A stretch of DNA of 64,000 nucleotides from Celeribacter baekdonensis B30 (GTDB lineage: Bacteria > Pseudomonadota > Alphaproteobacteria > Rhodobacterales > Rhodobacteraceae). The notes under the pieces are model-generated. The model made no database searches. It was not told the DNA's origin and was given only the letters and a program-made list of their open reading frames with translations. Made by a program: the position numbers and the translations under genes. This document shows, piece by piece, positions 18,593 to 27,785 of this stretch (positions are counted from its first letter, which is position 1; every line of letters starts with the position of its first letter). The DNA lies in contig NZ_AMRK01000001.1 of the NCBI RefSeq assembly GCF_000299875.1, positions 372,001 through 436,000 of the forward strand, written 5' to 3'.

Positions 18593-18834
18593 AGTGAAGC
18601 CATAGGTCTCCGATGAAACCGGGGCGTTTCAGAAACGACCGCAGCGCTGCAAATTTTGCAAAACGAAGCTGACCGGTTGAAATCGCTAAATGCTAAGTTT
18701 TCTTTGGGGGCTGCTGCGGATGCGGGAGGGCATCAGGCCAAAGTTGCTTAGGGGATGTGGCGTGGAAATGCCCCCCACGTCTGCTTTGAGGACGCGGGAG
18801 TACGGCTTTCACTCCTTAGACTACCGGCAGTTCC

Positions 18835-18862
18835 GGGGTCAGTTGCGGAATCCTGCGCTAAG
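18835..18862. repeat. Tn3-family terminal inverted repeat (short)
   Basis: The segment begins GGGGTC and ends GCGCTAAG, the hallmark outer and inner ends of Tn3-family terminal repeats, and lies 28 bases beyond the stop of the transposase fragment, as expected for the tnpA end of such transposons. At 28 bases it is shorter than the usual ~38. Confidence 0.5.
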
Positions 18863-18890
18863 GGGTTTTAGGGGTGATTTTAGGCCATCT

Positions 18891-19166
18891 CTACTCGCCT
18901 GTGATCAGAATATGCGCCCATCCAAGCGGAGAGACATGTGAGAGCAGGTCTTCTGGGTCGTCAAGTCCAGCCCGTCTGCGATTGGCAATGATTTTGCCGA
19001 GCTGTTTCGTATTCCAATAAATGATGATTGTGGCCAATAGATTGAGTCCCGCCAGGCGGTCATCTTGTGCTCGGCTGGATCGATCCCTGATTTCGCCTTG
19101 GCAACCAATCCGCAGGGCGTTTTTCAAAGCGTGGTGCGCTTCACCATTGTTAAGGCCGATCTGGGC
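18891..19166 (-). pseudogene. C-terminal fragment of Tn3-family transposase TnpA
   Basis: About 90 residues match the end of TnpA: AQIGLNNGEAHHALKNALRI, GEIRDRSSRAQDDRLAGLNL, LATIIIYWNT and LLSHVSPLGWAHILITGE. Tn3 transposases are about 1,000 residues, so more than 90% is missing. The frame ends at a TAG (18891-18893) where relatives carry the Tyr of GEYRWP, and the codons beyond still read RWPK, so the original C-terminus was lost to a point mutation. The frame stays open to 19241 on the 5' side without recognisable similarity. Confidence 0.75.
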
Positions 19167-19296
19167 GCCCGGGCTCTTCGTTGTCTTTCTCATAGTCCAC
19201 TCCTCGGTGGCTACGATGAGCAACAAACCCTCTCTTAGCAAATCGCCCTATTTGGTCCCATAAACGCTGACGTTAGACAATCGCAGAGAACCGAAG

Positions 19297-20265
19297 CTAG
19301 GATACCAGACGGACCTCGGGCAGGTGTTGCTCCATAGTTTCGCTGACTTGCGTTTGACGCGGGCGCGCGACCTTGATGGTCGTATCGTCGCGCAGGGTGA
19401 GAAAGAGCTCGCCCTTCTCGCGGCGGGCTCCGACAACCTGCGTGAAGGCAACCCAAAGCGAACGGTTCACCAGCACGCCGATATCGGGATCTATGCTTTC
19501 AATTACGGAGCAGAAGGGCCCTTGAACGAAATGGCTGTCCTCCTCGGCAAAGATGGTGACATAGTTTCCGTCCGCCTGCACCAAGCGCAAGGAGCACATG
19601 GGCACGCTCACCTCGCGCCACACAAACATATGCGACGCTTCTTCTTCGGGTTCAGTCTCCTTTGGAAGCATGTCGTGGGATGGGCTGGAGCCATCGCGCG
19701 CAACTGCCTTCTCATCCGGTGCGAAAACACGAGGAGCCTCATCCTCGATCCCCAGTGTTTTGAAGTGACCAGCGTCGGGCTCTTTTGAGCGGATTTCCCG
19801 CAAGATCGTTGGCATAAGAAAGCGAACGGAGAAGGCCAGAGAAAGTTCAGCCAGAAGAAGGTTCCAAAAGAACAACAAGACGGCTCGTATCAGAGCATCC
19901 GCGTAATACACGGAGTACAAAGCCGAGTAGACCTCGGTCAGGAGCAACTGAGGGATGAGGATTGCGATCGCCATAATTGCCGTAAAATGCACGCGAACGC
20001 GGGGTTTCCCTTTTGCCACCAGAGCGACGAGCCAGAACTGTCCGAGAAATAGCGCAACGCTGAGAATGGGTTGCAGGAGCTGAAAGGCGATGTCGCCAAG
20101 ACTAAACCGCCGCAGGAAGAGGGCGGGTTCGACGACGATCGGCAAGGTGACGACGCAAATCAACACAACGATGAAACGATGGCGCAATATTTGCGATATT
20201 TCGCCTAGGCGCAGCAACAATGGAGCGCAACTCATCATCTCGATTTGCAGTTCGACATTCCGCAT
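19297..20265 (-). CDS. Membrane-anchored LytTR DNA-binding regulator
   Basis: 322 residues. Four hydrophobic helices lie at about 30-50, 58-86, 94-118 and 121-149, followed by a charged linker rich in Glu, Asp and Pro (about 155-212) and a C-terminal LytTR domain (about 217-312), with VPMCSLRLVQADGNYVTIFA and VNRSLWVAFTQVVGARREKG as signature parts. There is no receiver domain, so it is not a classic response regulator; the membrane part probably senses something directly. LytTR domains bind pairs of short direct repeats. It is divergent from the RTX/Hint protein gene across about 520 bases, making that gene a likely target. The start ATG at 20265 has only a weak RBS; ATG codons about ten residues in are alternatives. 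Confidence 0.85.
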   Translation of the reverse strand: MRNVELQIEMMSCAPLLLRLGEISQILRHRFIVVLICVVTLPIVVEPALFLRRFSLGDIAFQLLQPILSVALFLGQFWLVALVAKGKPRVRVHFTAIMAIAILIPQLLLTEVYSALYSVYYADALIRAVLLFFWNLLLAELSLAFSVRFLMPTILREIRSKEPDAGHFKTLGIEDEAPRVFAPDEKAVARDGSSPSHDMLPKETEPEEEASHMFVWREVSVPMCSLRLVQADGNYVTIFAEEDSHFVQGPFCSVIESIDPDIGVLVNRSLWVAFTQVVGARREKGELFLTLRDDTTIKVARPRQTQVSETMEQHLPEVRLVS

Positions 20266-20789
20266 CTGGATTCATTTCCCGTAGTTAGTATTCCCTTATA
20301 CCAACCGGTATCGAGTTCGCCGTGTTCGTGCTGCACGCTGAGCATAGGTAAAATCGAGATTGGCCGCAACACACTACAGCCACTTGGGTTTCCACTCAGC
20401 CAAGGCCTGTAAGTTGTGGTTTTCCGGAGCATATTGGGGGTTTGCGGAGCAATCCGGGACACCCTGCAATGGCGGTTCTGATCGGCCGCCCCCCCTTTTG
20501 GTGATCTGAAAGGGTTCATACCGTTCGTCTGGCTATGGGGGCTGAGGGCGACGGGAAAGGTCGGGAAGAGACTGTAACTGGCTGTCGACTTAAGTCGTGT
20601 GGGTAGTAAGGCCGAGTAGAGGCGAGCTTCGCGTTTCCGTCGTGTGCGGGCGCAGAGGCCCAATCCTTTGCGGCCTGGCGTTTCCGGTGTTGCCGAAACA
20701 CGCACCCAACCTCTGATCCATCGGCTTGCCACAATCTGCCGCCGACTTTTTGTCGATTCTCGGCGCGCTGCCACGCATGAGGACAAGAG
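20266..20789. promoter_or_regulatory. Divergent regulatory region between LytTR and RTX/Hint genes
   Basis: About 520 non-coding bases separating the two divergent starts. It contains two copies of CGGAGCA at 20425-20431 and 20445-20451, 20 bases apart start to start, similar to the two-turn spacing used by LytTR dimers. It also contains a perfect 12-base palindrome CGACTTAAGTCG at 20586-20597. No confident -35/-10 pair was identified. The minus-strand frames here have no family match and are not called as genes. Confidence 0.35.
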
Positions 20790-23660
20790 ATGACCAACTA
20801 CTACATTGTTTCCAGTAATCCCGAGGTTCATGACGATGGAAACGTCAACAACTACACGCAGGTTCAGGCGGGTGCACTGACGCCACAAGAGGGGGACGCC
20901 TACTATCTGGACGGGAACCTGAGCAGTTCGCTGTGGTTTTACGGGTCGGCCAGTTTTACCGTCAACATCGAGCAGTCTCTGGTCACGAATAACCTTGTCG
21001 GCGGCGCCACGATGTGGATCCAAGGGACCACGAATGCCACTGTCAATATCGGCGCGGGCGTGGATGCCGATTACCTCAACATCTCTTCATCCGGCGACAC
21101 GCTGACCATCAACGTCGATGATGGGGCCACGCTAGGTGCGATCACCGCGCCGCTGACCGATCAGATGACGATTGTCGCAGGCAACGATGTCACGATGAAC
21201 GGTGCACTGATCGGCTCGAACGGAGACTCGACCGTAACCTTCGGTTCGGGCGCAACATTCAATTCGACGGTCAACTTCGACGGCTGGGGCACGCTTTCTG
21301 AAACCGGAAGCCAGACCTTCTCGGTGGGCGACAACGCCGTATTTGAGTACGGCGTGTCGATGGACGGCAGCTATACCCACAACAGCTTCTCCGCTGGTGT
21401 AAACAGCACCATCGGCGACGATATTGTGATGAACGGCAGCGGCTATATTAATCTCACGGACGATACGTCAGGGTATTCCGGCTCGGTCACCGTTGGTGAC
21501 GGTAGCACCGTTCAGGGCAATGTTTACATGGGGGGCAGCTATGGCGACATGACTGTTGCCGTCGGCAACGACGTTTCGGTCGGGGACATCGCGGTCGGCG
21601 GTTCCTTCAACGATATCGACATCACGGTGGGGGATCGCGTCGACACCGGCTACATCGGTATGGGCGGGTCAGACATCAACGGGCGTATCCTTGTGGGCAG
21701 CGAAGGTAATGTCAGTGCGATTTACGCCGGGGGCTCGTCCTCGGATATCTGCGTGGGGGTGGGCGACAATACGAACATCGATCTGTCCATTGCCATGGGT
21801 GGCTCGAACGACTCTTATGCCCTGTCGCTGGGCGATGGGGTGAGCATCGGTCTCGACCTCTCGATGGGCGGTTCGAACAACGTCCAGAACGTGGTGATGG
21901 GCGATGATGTCTCGGTGGGCACCTATGTTTTCATGGGTGGCGTGGACAACACCAACCACGTTGAAATCGGCAACAATTTCACTCTGGGCAGCCACTGGAC
22001 CGGCTCGATTTCGGGCTCGGACTATCTGGAGATCGGCGACAACTGGGATATCGGCACGGGCATCTATCTTCAGGGCGGGGACGACACGCTGATTCTGGGA
22101 ACGGTGGCCGATGGCGTAACTGCCTATATCGACGGCGGCCTCGGAACCGATGCACTGTCGCTGCGCGTCGCGGCGGGCGATACGGGCTTTGTCTCCGCCG
22201 CCACGGAGGCTGGCTGGACCTATGACAGCGACACCGGCACTTGGTCCTCGAACGGTAACGACCTGACCTATAACGGCGTCACCTACACCAGTTTTGAAAC
22301 CGCCGCCGTGGTGGATGAAGACTGGGAACTGGTCTGCCCCGTGGCCAATAACATTGTCGATGGCACGGCGGGCGATGACGTCATGGATATCGGTTACACC
22401 GATGCGCAGGGCGACCAGATCGACGGTACTGACGGAGACACAGATGTGATCTTCGGCTACGCTGGCGATGACACGATCAATGGTGGCGCCGGCAACGACA
22501 CGATTCATGGCGGCCTCGACAATGACACCATTACCGGCGGCGCGGGCGACGATTCCGTGACGGGCGGCGCGGGTTCCGACACGCTTGCGGGGGGCGTGGG
22601 GGCCGATGTGCTGGACGGCGGTTCGGGCGATGATAGCCTCGATGGCGGCGAAGGCGATGACGAGCTTCTGGGCGGTCTGGGTGCCGATACGCTGATCGGC
22701 GGCGCCGGGGCCGATACCCTGACGGGAGGCGATGGCGCTGACCTGTTTATTGTCGATGACGGTGGTGACACGATCACCGATTTTGATGCGACTTCGGGCA
22801 TCGGCGACGATGACGAAAGCGACAACGATGTCGTCGATCTTTCGACCTTTTACAACGAGACCACGCTCGCAGAATGGAACGCGGCGAACCCGACGCAAAC
22901 CTATGCCTCGCCGCTGGGGTGGCTGCGCGCCGACCAGGGCGATGGCGTGCTTGATGCGGCGAGTGGGCTGGAGCTTTACAGCCCTGATGGCAACCCTGTC
23001 ACGTCCGCAGATTTGAATGCCGAAAACACTCGGGTGATCTGCTTTGCCCGCGGCACGCGAATTATGACCCCCCGCGGCGAGGTTGAAATCCAGAACCTCA
23101 AGGTGGGCGACAATGTGCTAACGCTCGACAACGGATTCAAACCGATCCGCTGGATCGGCCACCGCAGACTGGGTGCCGAGGCGCTGGATGCCATGCCGAA
23201 GCTACGCCCGATCCGCATTAGGGCCGGCGCTCTGGACACCGACCTGCCGGTGCGCGACCTCGTGGTTTCGCCACAGCACAGGGTGCTGTTCCGCTCGCCC
23301 CATGCCGAACTGATGTTCGGCACCCATGAGGTGCTATTGGCGGCGCGGCAGTTGCTTGGCCTCGAAGGGGTCTGCGTGGAGCGCGAGGCGCGGGAGGTGG
23401 AATACTGGCACTTCCTCTTCAATCGACACGAGATCGTCTTCGCCGAAGGCGCGGCGTCGGAATCGCTCTACACCGGGGTCGAGGCGCTCAAATCGCTCAA
23501 CCCGGAGGCGCGGGAAGAAATCTTTGCGCTGTTCCCGGAACTAGGCGCCGACGAGGCAACCCGCAAGCCCGATCTGGCGCGGCCCGTGGTCAACGGGGTG
23601 GTGGCGCGGCTGCTAGTTTCCGTGAACGGAAGCGGGCAGACCGCCAACATTCTGCACTGA
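20790..23660 (+). CDS. Large secreted-type protein: solenoid-like repeats, RTX repeats and C-terminal Hint domain
   Basis: 956 residues, very acidic and Gly/Asp-rich, no classical signal peptide. The layout is: residues 1-240, beta-rich; about 248-400, six to seven copies of a 22-23-residue repeat starting GGS and carrying V/L-G-D in the middle; about 520-650, RTX-type calcium-binding nonapeptides ([22 protein letters not shown] and so on); from 751 to about 890, a Hint domain beginning [20 protein letters not shown] with SPQHRVLF later. RTX proteins leave the cell by type I secretion with a C-terminal signal; no transporter genes are in this window. Rhodobacteraceae Hint domains of this type are thought to allow autoprocessing, but no Asn-plus-nucleophile splice junction is visible after the domain, so protein splicing is unlikely. 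GAGGACAAGAG precedes the ATG. Confidence 0.85.
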   Translation: MTNYYIVSSNPEVHDDGNVNNYTQVQAGALTPQEGDAYYLDGNLSSSLWFYGSASFTVNIEQSLVTNNLVGGATMWIQGTTNATVNIGAGVDADYLNISSSGDTLTINVDDGATLGAITAPLTDQMTIVAGNDVTMNGALIGSNGDSTVTFGSGATFNSTVNFDGWGTLSETGSQTFSVGDNAVFEYGVSMDGSYTHNSFSAGVNSTIGDDIVMNGSGYINLTDDTSGYSGSVTVGDGSTVQGNVYMGGSYGDMTVAVGNDVSVGDIAVGGSFNDIDITVGDRVDTGYIGMGGSDINGRILVGSEGNVSAIYAGGSSSDICVGVGDNTNIDLSIAMGGSNDSYALSLGDGVSIGLDLSMGGSNNVQNVVMGDDVSVGTYVFMGGVDNTNHVEIGNNFTLGSHWTGSISGSDYLEIGDNWDIGTGIYLQGGDDTLILGTVADGVTAYIDGGLGTDALSLRVAAGDTGFVSAATEAGWTYDSDTGTWSSNGNDLTYNGVTYTSFETAAVVDEDWELVCPVANNIVDGTAGDDVMDIGYTDAQGDQIDGTDGDTDVIFGYAGDDTINGGAGNDTIHGGLDNDTITGGAGDDSVTGGAGSDTLAGGVGADVLDGGSGDDSLDGGEGDDELLGGLGADTLIGGAGADTLTGGDGADLFIVDDGGDTITDFDATSGIGDDDESDNDVVDLSTFYNETTLAEWNAANPTQTYASPLGWLRADQGDGVLDAASGLELYSPDGNPVTSADLNAENTRVICFARGTRIMTPRGEVEIQNLKVGDNVLTLDNGFKPIRWIGHRRLGAEALDAMPKLRPIRIRAGALDTDLPVRDLVVSPQHRVLFRSPHAELMFGTHEVLLAARQLLGLEGVCVEREAREVEYWHFLFNRHEIVFAEGAASESLYTGVEALKSLNPEAREEIFALFPELGADEATRKPDLARPVVNGVVARLLVSVNGSGQTANILH
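21531..21989 (+). repeat. Protein-coded tandem repeats of 22-23 residues
   Basis: Residues 248-400 of the Hint protein repeat the pattern G-G-S-x(6-8)-(V/L)-(G)-(D/N/S)-x(4-5)-G-x(3-4)-M. Successive units begin [90 protein letters not shown] and [15 protein letters not shown]. The first three units are 22 residues and the next three 23. At DNA level the copies have diverged, so the repeat is a protein-level one. Confidence 0.75.
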
Positions 23661-23730
23661 GGCAGGCACGCATACCTCCCGTGTACCATCGGGAGGCAGG
23701 TCCGGGACCCCCCCCTCAGTCGCGGACCAG

Positions 23731-23758
23731 GGGGTATCGGCGGCGGCACCGATACCCC
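23731..23758 (+). terminator. Hairpin downstream of the RTX/Hint gene
   Basis: GGGGTATCGG (23731-23740) pairs perfectly with CCGATACCCC (23749-23758) around an 8-base loop, about 70 bases after the stop codon. There is no T-run after it, so it may act as a transcript-stabilising or weak terminator hairpin. Confidence 0.5.
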
Positions 23759-23984
23759 TCTAAGTTCCGTCTGGCCCGCCACGAGCGCGGGCCGGACACC
23801 TTTGTCACGATGGGTGTTGTCACATTAACTCGCCCAGTCCGCAAGATTGGGTGCTGATAGGACATCAAGCGACGTTTGCCGCGGATTTCCACGCCTCGAA
23901 AGCTTCGAGCCGATGGTAGCAGATGGTCAAGTGAAGTCTGCAAATCTCTCAAAATTTCAGCCAATACCGCTACGCCGGAAAAGC

Positions 23985-24015
23985 AAAAGCGCCAATCGAC
24001 GTGTCGATAGGCGCC
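23985..24015 (-). terminator. Rho-independent terminator after tRNA-Lys
   Basis: On the minus strand a stem formed by GGCGCC-TATCGA and TCGAT-TGGCGC with a short loop is followed by TTTT. It lies about 50 bases beyond the 3' end of the tRNA gene. Confidence 0.65.
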
Positions 24016-24065
24016 TAACTTCTGTCGAAAGCGACAAACTTACTGTCGTTCGTCAATGATGAAAG

Positions 24066-24141
24066 TGGTGAGCCGGTCGGGATCCGAACCCGAGACCTAC
24101 TGATTAAAAGTCAGTTGCTCTACCAACTGAGCTACCGGCCC
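24066..24141 (-). tRNA. tRNA-Lys (anticodon TTT)
   Basis: A 76-base cloverleaf with the 3' CCA encoded in DNA. The acceptor stem GGGCCGG/CCGGCTC, D-arm GCTCAGTTGGTAGAGC, anticodon loop CTTTTAA with TTT, and T-arm GGTTCGGATCC are all present. The 3' end points toward the accessory block on the left, which is the usual geometry for island integration at tRNA genes. Confidence 0.97.
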
Positions 24142-24254
24142 ACTCTCTTTGCCTTTCGGCTGTGCCGGGGGAACTACAGTTGCAGCGCGGGGGCGTCAAG
24201 CAGAAATCAGAGATTTTCTTGGAAAAGCTTCGAACAAGGTTTATATGCCCGCAC

Positions 24255-25088
24255 ATGCAACATGAGCACCCCCCTTCCCGCCTCCCCTTTCTGAAAATGC
24301 ACGGGCTTGGCAATGACTTCGTGATCTTTGATTCTCGGGGCAGCGCTGCTGTGGTCACGCCGGAGCTTGCGCGCGCCATTGGCGATCGCAACCGGGGCGT
24401 GGGATTTGATCAACTGGCAGAGATCAGATCGTCGGACATGGCGGATATTGATCTCGACTTTTGGAACTCTGACGGCTCGCGCGCAGGTGCCTGTGGCAAT
24501 GCCACGCGCTGTGTCGGGCGGTTGATCTTGGATGAGACCGGCAAAGACGAGGTCACGATTCGCACCGAACGCGGGATTTTGATCGCTCGGCGTGCGGGCG
24601 ATGAGGTGTCGGTCAACATGGGTCATCCGCAACTGATGTGGGATGAGGTGCCTCTTTCGCGCCCGGTGGATGTGGAGCATCTGCCACTCGATGGCGATCC
24701 TGTCGCTGTCGGCATGGGCAACCCTCATGTGGTGTTCTTTGTGCCAAATGCCGAGGAAACCGATGTCGCCGGATGGGGCCGCAAGGTCGAATTCGACCCG
24801 TTGTTCCCGCAACGCACCAATGTGGAATTTGCCGAAGTGCGCGCGCGAAATGAAATCAGGATGCGGGTCTGGGAGCGCGGCACGGGAATCACGCTGGCCT
24901 GTGGGTCGGGCGCCTGCGCCACGGCCGTTGCCGCGAACCTACGCGGCCTCACCGATAAAAAGGTGCGGATGGAGGTCGATGGCGGCTGGCTGACGCTCGA
25001 TTGGCGTGAGGATGGTGTTTGGATGACCGGACCGACACAATTGGTGTTCAAAGCAGAATTTGATGCCTCCTTTCTGGAGCGTGTCTGA
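24255..25088 (+). CDS. dapF: Diaminopimelate epimerase
   Basis: 277 residues from the ATG at 24255, close to the 274 of Escherichia coli DapF. It interconverts LL- and meso-diaminopimelate for peptidoglycan and lysine synthesis in the cytoplasm. The two catalytic Cys are present as Cys80 in [16 protein letters not shown] and Cys216 in [10 protein letters not shown], with MHGLGNDFV near the N-terminus. The frame is open upstream to 24162, but the extra residues have no family similarity. The stop overlaps the start of mtaB by one base (TGATG), indicating coupled translation. Confidence 0.95.
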   Translation: MQHEHPPSRLPFLKMHGLGNDFVIFDSRGSAAVVTPELARAIGDRNRGVGFDQLAEIRSSDMADIDLDFWNSDGSRAGACGNATRCVGRLILDETGKDEVTIRTERGILIARRAGDEVSVNMGHPQLMWDEVPLSRPVDVEHLPLDGDPVAVGMGNPHVVFFVPNAEETDVAGWGRKVEFDPLFPQRTNVEFAEVRARNEIRMRVWERGTGITLACGSGACATAVAANLRGLTDKKVRMEVDGGWLTLDWREDGVWMTGPTQLVFKAEFDASFLERV

Positions 25089-26350
25089 TGTCCACAAAAC
25101 CGCCTGTATTCGCGACACTCGGCTGTCGCCTCAACGCCTATGAAACCGAAGCGATGAAAGACCTCGCCGCGAAAGCGGGGGTTGAAAACGCCGTGGTGAT
25201 CAACACTTGCGCCGTGACAGCAGAAGCCGTGCGCAAAGCCCGGCAAGAGATTCGCAAACTCAGACGCGACAATCCCGAGGCCAAAATCATCGTCACGGGC
25301 TGTGCCGCCCAGACGGAACCAGAGACCTTTACCAAAATGGCCGAGGTCGATTTGGTCATCGGCAATACGGAAAAGATGCAGCCGGAAACATGGTCTCGCA
25401 TGGGCCCGGATTTCATTGGCCGGACCGAGCGCGTTCAAGTCGATGACATCATGTCGGTGACGGAAACTGCCGGACATTTGATCGACGGTTTCGGCACCCG
25501 CTCTCGCGCCTATGTTCAGGTGCAAAATGGCTGTGATCACCGCTGCACCTTTTGCATCATCCCCTATGGTCGCGGCAATTCCCGCTCTGTGCCCGCCGGG
25601 GTCGTGGTCGATCAGATCAAACGACTGGTGGACAAAGGCTATAATGAGGTGGTGCTGACCGGGGTCGATCTGACCTCCTGGGGGGCAGATTTACCGGCAG
25701 AACCGCATCTCGGCGATCTGGTGATGCGGATTTTAAAACTGGTGCCGGACCTGCCGCGCCTGCGGATCAGCTCGATCGATTCCATCGAGGCCGACGAGAT
25801 GCTGATGCAGGCGATTGCAACCGAGCCGCGTTTGATGCCGCATTTGCACCTGTCGCTTCAGCATGGTGATGACCTGATTCTCAAACGTATGGCTCGCCGC
25901 CATTTGCGCGACGATGCGATCCGGTTTTGCGAAGAGGCCCGCAAACTGCGCCCGGATATGACCTTTGGCGCCGATATCATCGCCGGATTTCCGACCGAAA
26001 CCGAGGCGCATTTTGAGAATTCGCTGAAATTGGTGAGCGAATGCGATCTCACTTGGTTGCATGTCTTTCCATATTCCAAACGCGAAGGCACCCCGGCCGC
26101 GAAGATTCCCAATCAGGTGAACGGGACTGTCATCAAAGCCCGCGCCGCACGGTTGCGGGAGGCCGGAGATGTTCAGGTGCAACGCCACCTTGAGGCGCAA
26201 ATTGGGCGGGACCACATCATTCTCATGGAAAACCCACATATGGGTCGCACCGAACAATTCACCGAAGTCACCTTTGCCACAGCGCAAACCGAAGGCGCGA
26301 TTGTCAAAGCCAAGATACTTGGCCTCAAAGGCACGCAGCTCTTAGCCTAG
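25088..26350 (+). CDS. mtaB: tRNA t6A37 methylthiotransferase
   Basis: 420 residues. A radical-SAM methylthiotransferase that converts t6A at position 37 of tRNAs to ms2t6A. The N-terminal UPF0004 domain carries Cys13, Cys41 and Cys72 for one [4Fe-4S] cluster. The radical-SAM motif CDHRCTFC gives Cys149, Cys153 and Cys156 for the second. A short TRAM-like end follows. Length and the NTCAVTAEA motif favour MtaB over MiaB or RimO. The gene overlaps dapF by one base and is followed 12 bases later by a glutathione transferase gene, so the three likely form one transcript. Confidence 0.93.
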   Translation: MSTKPPVFATLGCRLNAYETEAMKDLAAKAGVENAVVINTCAVTAEAVRKARQEIRKLRRDNPEAKIIVTGCAAQTEPETFTKMAEVDLVIGNTEKMQPETWSRMGPDFIGRTERVQVDDIMSVTETAGHLIDGFGTRSRAYVQVQNGCDHRCTFCIIPYGRGNSRSVPAGVVVDQIKRLVDKGYNEVVLTGVDLTSWGADLPAEPHLGDLVMRILKLVPDLPRLRISSIDSIEADEMLMQAIATEPRLMPHLHLSLQHGDDLILKRMARRHLRDDAIRFCEEARKLRPDMTFGADIIAGFPTETEAHFENSLKLVSECDLTWLHVFPYSKREGTPAAKIPNQVNGTVIKARAARLREAGDVQVQRHLEAQIGRDHIILMENPHMGRTEQFTEVTFATAQTEGAIVKAKILGLKGTQLLA

Positions 26351-26362
26351 GGGAATGCGAAC

Positions 26363-26989
26363 ATGAGGCCGATCCTGTATTCCTTCCGCCGCTGTCCCTA
26401 TGCCATGCGTGCACGTCTTGCGATTTTAAGTGCCGGGATTGAGGTCGAACTGCGTGAGATCCTGTTGCGCGATAAGCCGCAAGAGATGTTGGCCGCCTCA
26501 CCCAAAGGCACGGTGCCCGTGTTGATCATTGACGATCGCGTGATCGACGAAAGCCGCGACATTATGGACTGGGCCTTGGCACAAAATGACCCTGAGGGGC
26601 TTTTGGATATGCCGCCAAAAAGGCGGGATTGGATCGCTACCATCGAAGGCCCGTTCAAATTCGCGCTGGATCGCTACAAATACGCCCCGCGCTATAACGG
26701 CGCTGATCCAGTGACCGAACGCGACACGGCGGCACAGATTTTGCAGCGCGTAGAGGCCCAACTCCAAGTGACCCCTTGGCTCTATGGGAACCAACCGAGC
26801 TTTGCCGATCTGGCCACGATCACCTTTGTGCGGCAATACGCGAATGTGGATCGCGCATGGTTTGACGCGCAGGACTGGCCGGGGGTGCGCGGATGGCTTG
26901 ACCGCTTTCTCGCATCAGATCGCTTTGCAACCATCATGACGCGGTATCCCAAATGGGAAACCTTAGCGATTCCGGTGGTTTTTCCTTAA
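26363..26989 (+). CDS. Glutathione S-transferase family protein
   Basis: 208 residues with a thioredoxin-like N-terminal domain (MRPILYSFRRCPYAMRARLA ; the KGTVPVLIIDD stretch and ESRDIMDW bind glutathione in relatives) and a helical C-terminal domain (YGNQPSFADLATITFVRQY). The active-site region has CPYA, so a single Cys at position 11 could act as in the beta/omega-like classes. The substrate is unknown. It follows mtaB closely with GGGGAA upstream, probably the last gene of the dapF unit. Confidence 0.82.
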   Translation: MRPILYSFRRCPYAMRARLAILSAGIEVELREILLRDKPQEMLAASPKGTVPVLIIDDRVIDESRDIMDWALAQNDPEGLLDMPPKRRDWIATIEGPFKFALDRYKYAPRYNGADPVTERDTAAQILQRVEAQLQVTPWLYGNQPSFADLATITFVRQYANVDRAWFDAQDWPGVRGWLDRFLASDRFATIMTRYPKWETLAIPVVFP

Positions 26990-27210
26990 GTTATGGCATT
27001 TTCGGTTTCGTTAGCGGTCACAGATCATGCGAAACCCAAAATGTCGTTCCTCTTGCGCCACACCGCGACAGATCGCGCGCCTTTGCGCCCCATTGTATGC
27101 TGGACGTGAGCGCATCGCCTCGCTAAAAGCGGCCCGGAAGGGCTGCATCCAATTGCGGCCTCTCATGCATTCGCCGGACGGACCCGGCTTGAGACAATGG
27201 AGATTTGCTC

Positions 27211-27774
27211 GTGTCCCATGTAGAAGAACACGAAGGCACCCGCCGCGATTTCCTGTACTACGCCACTGGTGGCGCAGGTGCAGTCGCCGCAGGCGCCGCC
27301 GTCTGGCCGCTGGTCAATCAAATGAACCCCTCTGCCGATGTTCAGGCGCTGTCGTCGATCCGTGTTGACATCAGCGGCGTCGAAGTTGGCACACAGCTGA
27401 CCGTCAAATGGCGCGGCAAGCCGGTGTTCATCCGCCGCCGCACCCAAGACGAGATCGACATGGGCCGCGCAGTTGAGCTGAGCGATCTTGTTGATCCAAA
27501 AGCTGAAAACGCCAACATCGCCGCTGACGCAACCGCCATCGACGAAAACCGCACGCTTGATGAAGCGGGTGAATGGTTGGTGATGATGGGTGTTTGCACC
27601 CACCTTGGCTGTGTGCCTCTGGGCGATGGCGCCGGTGATTTCGGTGGCTGGTTCTGCCCCTGTCACGGGTCGCATTACGACACCGCTGGCCGTATCCGCA
27701 AAGGTCCGGCTCCGCGCAACCTCGATATTCCTGTCGCTGCTTTTGATGGCGACACCGAAATCGTTCTGGGCTGA
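27211..27774 (+). CDS. petA: Rieske iron-sulfur subunit of cytochrome bc1
   Basis: 187 residues starting at GTG 27211, with GGAG 8 bases upstream and the same [19 protein letters not shown] start as Rhodobacter PetA. The Arg-Arg motif and hydrophobic helix (residues 11-36) form the uncleaved Tat-type anchor. The 2Fe-2S ligands are Cys129 and His131 in CTHLGC, and Cys149 and His152 in CPCHGS; Cys134 and Cys151 form the disulfide. It passes electrons from ubiquinol to cytochrome c1 in the inner membrane. It is first in petABC with petB 11 bases downstream. Confidence 0.97.
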   Translation: MSHVEEHEGTRRDFLYYATGGAGAVAAGAAVWPLVNQMNPSADVQALSSIRVDISGVEVGTQLTVKWRGKPVFIRRRTQDEIDMGRAVELSDLVDPKAENANIAADATAIDENRTLDEAGEWLVMMGVCTHLGCVPLGDGAGDFGGWFCPCHGSHYDTAGRIRKGPAPRNLDIPVAAFDGDTEIVLG

Positions 27775-27785
27775 GGGAGGAACTT

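Larger units (their letters stand above)
17285..18631 (+). mobile_element. Degenerate IS3-family insertion sequence
   Basis: The region holds both frames of an IS3-type element (helix-turn-helix orfA and DDE-integrase orfB), each broken. The right end shows CCGGGGCGTTTCA at 18619-18631, resembling the outer end of IS3-group inverted repeats. I could not find a matching left end, so the left side is probably truncated near 17285, where orfA similarity begins. With several frameshifts and internal extra segments the element cannot produce an active transposase. Confidence 0.7.

Noticed and set aside
20235-21023. Minus-strand frame spanning the divergent region
   Set aside because: Crosses the RTX/Hint start and the regulator start; low-quality composition and no match.
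22440-22740. Regular DNA repeats in the RTX part, as a CRISPR or satellite
   Set aside because: The repeats are codons of the GGxGxDxx nonapeptide in one frame, not equal DNA spacers.
21669-22898. Long open frame (409 codons) on the minus strand
   Set aside because: Antisense to the RTX/Hint gene. Its Ala/Val/Ile repeats mirror the Gly-Asp repeats of the real gene.
20790-23660. Intein splicing
   Set aside because: The Hint domain is at the C-terminus, and no terminal His-Asn plus Cys/Ser/Thr junction is visible.
23760-23980. Remnant of an integrase next to tRNA-Lys
   Set aside because: Short frames here show no catalytic Arg-His-Arg-Tyr or other recombinase motif.
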